From: an uncultured Oscillospiraceae bacterium
GTDB lineage: Bacteria > Bacillota > Clostridia > Oscillospirales > Oscillospiraceae
Assembly (NCBI GenBank): GCA_934569045.1
Contig: CAKTJX010000037.1
Location: 1 to 21,821 of the forward strand
Direction: 5' to 3'
DNA: 21,821 nucleotides
Shown: one piece after another, positions 21,027 to 21,821 of the stretch
Numbering within the stretch: the first letter of the stretch is position 1
Layout of the letters: each line of letters opens with the position of its first letter
The notes under the pieces: model-generated
The model's database searches: none
What the model was told of the DNA's origin: nothing
The model's input: the letters and a program-made list of their open reading frames with translations, nothing else
Made by a program: the position numbers and the translations under genes

Positions 21027-21334
21027 TACTCCATCCCATAGGGCCAGCCGTTCAGACCGCCCAGGTCATACAGATGGGTATAGCCCAGGTCAAAAAGCTG
21101 GGCGGCAGCCAGGGCAGACCGGCGGCCGGTGCGGCAGTAGATCAGAATCCTGGCGTTTTTGTCCGGCAGAATTTCAGAAAGGTCCGCGTCCTCAATCTCG
21201 TCCAGCGGCAGAAGCTTCGCTCCCGCCGCGTGCTCCACGGCGTACTCATCCTCCGTCCGCACATCCAGCAGGACGCTGCCGGGGTAAGTATCCAGTATGC
21301 GTTTGCCATCTTCAAAGGAAATGGCCTGTATCAT
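21014..21334 (-). CDS. Single-domain rhodanese-like sulfurtransferase
   Basis: A protein of 106 residues, a complete single rhodanese domain. VLLDVRTEDEYAVEHAAGAK is the CH2A-like start, and the active loop is IYCRTGRRSALAAAQL, with Cys of the form C-R-T-G-R-R-S. It ends DLGGLNGWPYGMEYG. It would carry persulfide sulfur in the cytoplasm, much like GlpE or PspE-type proteins; the acceptor is unknown. The ATG at 21334 has GGAG nine bases upstream; an earlier ATG at 21349 lacks an SD. The stop codon lies inside the last stem of the hairpin array. Promoter and terminator are separate from the spore protein gene upstream. Confidence 0.9.
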   Translation of the reverse strand: MIQAISFEDGKRILDTYPGSVLLDVRTEDEYAVEHAAGAKLLPLDEIEDADLSEILPDKNARILIYCRTGRRSALAAAQLFDLGYTHLYDLGGLNGWPYGMEYGLL

Positions 21335-21361
21335 GCAGTTTCGCTCCATTCTTTTTTTTCT

Positions 21362-21390
21362 ATCATACCACAGCGGCACGAAAAATGCAA
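21362..21390 (-). promoter_or_regulatory. Promoter of the single-domain rhodanese gene
   Basis: On the reverse strand TTGCAT (21390-21385), a 17-base spacer, TATGAT (21367-21362) with an upstream TGG that makes an extended -10. The -35 box overlaps the tail of the preceding terminator. Confidence 0.75.
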
Positions 21391-21428
21391 GAAACCGGGA
21401 GGTTCCCCTTTGGGCCCTTCCCGGTTTC
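21391..21428 (-). terminator. Terminator-like hairpin after the spore protein gene
   Basis: GAAACCGGGA pairs with TCCCGGTTTC (10 bp), with GG/CC pairing further in. On the reverse strand it is followed by TTGCATTTTT, an imperfect T-tract. Confidence 0.7.
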
Positions 21429-21510
21429 CTGCTTTCCGCATGAACGCAATTTTGTCAGATAACCCCGGAATCCCCGGCATTACCGCTTCAGAACTGCCGC
21501 GGAGAGAATG

Positions 21511-21705
21511 TTACTGCATGCCGCTTTCGTAGGCCTCGATCATCTTCTTAACCATCTGGCCGCCTACGGAACCGGCCTCACGGCTGGTGAGGTCGCCATT
21601 GTAGCCCTGCTTCAGGTTGACGCCCATTTCCTGAGCAGCCTGCATCTTGAACTTGTCCATAGCTTCCCGGGCCTGGGGAACGTTCAGTTCGTTGCTGTTT
21701 TTCAT
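21511..21705 (-). CDS. Alpha/beta-type small acid-soluble spore protein (SASP)
   Basis: A protein of 64 residues. SASPs coat spore DNA and protect it from UV and heat, then serve as amino-acid store at germination. The family signature is present: NVPQAREAMDKFKMQAAQEM in the first helix region, then GYNGDLTSREAGSVGGQMVK, whose S-R-x-x-G-S-V-G-G part is diagnostic. At the position where the germination protease GPR cuts known SASPs (Glu in KLE-IA of B. subtilis SspA) this protein has Gln22 (KMQ-AA). The ATG at 21705 follows AAAGGAAGAG. A sigma-G promoter would be expected, but I cannot point to one with confidence in the 116 bases available upstream. Confidence 0.95.
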   Translation of the reverse strand: MKNSNELNVPQAREAMDKFKMQAAQEMGVNLKQGYNGDLTSREAGSVGGQMVKKMIEAYESGMQ

Positions 21706-21821
21706 AGTGATTCTCTTCCTTTCCGTTTCTTTTCGCGGGTTTTCTCCGCAGTCATAGGTTGCGCCGAAACGGGCGGGAAATGTGTGGATTTTTGAGGGAA
21801 AGGTGGGGGAGAATGGAAAAA

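Overview
The window looks like chromosomal DNA from a GC-rich, endospore-forming member of the Clostridia, most like the Oscillospiraceae. The evidence is an alpha/beta-type small acid-soluble spore protein at the right end, strong AGGAGG ribosome binding sites, near-consensus sigma-A promoters, GTG and TTG starts, an EpsC-type serine acetyltransferase and abundant small palindromic repeats. The clade is inferred from sequence style; no database was searched.

Left part (1-4630). A tRNA-Arg(CCG) with its terminator is followed by a patch carrying two extra partial copies of the tRNA 3' end. Next come a sigma-70 family factor translationally coupled to a membrane-anchored DUF4179-like protein, a reverse-strand toxin-antitoxin pair (RelE/ParE toxin, Phd/YefM antitoxin) with a repeat-rich operator, and a rhodanese/TtcA fusion gene with a perfect consensus promoter. 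The 3' end of the fusion gene runs into a cluster of palindromic repeats.

Middle (4560-11800). A MarR regulator is followed by two overlapping ABC exporter half-transporters whose degenerate nucleotide-site motifs complement each other, so they probably form one asymmetric heterodimer under MarR control. Convergent to them is a reverse-strand importer operon (lipoprotein, FecCD permease, ATPase). Its leader resembles a cobalamin riboswitch followed by a hairpin and an SD-sequestering stem, which points to vitamin B12 or another corrinoid as substrate.

Reverse-strand housekeeping block (11880-15780): rsmF-type rRNA methyltransferase, murA (TTG start), a cruciform repeat, then serine O-acetyltransferase with a clear terminator.

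Right part (15800-20900). A fully palindromic miniature element abuts a promoter that drives nine closely packed forward genes. These encode phage-like tail fibre or baseplate proteins, one collagen-like and one with 15-residue repeats, then small phage proteins and a peptidoglycan-binding/M15 peptidase lysin. No capsid, terminase, portal, sheath, integrase or holin gene is visible, so this is a stand-alone fibre-plus-lysin cassette or the end of something displaced. It ends in a terminator followed by a tandem array of six mini-hairpins with different stems but a common spacer. A single-domain rhodanese and the spore protein close the window on the reverse strand.
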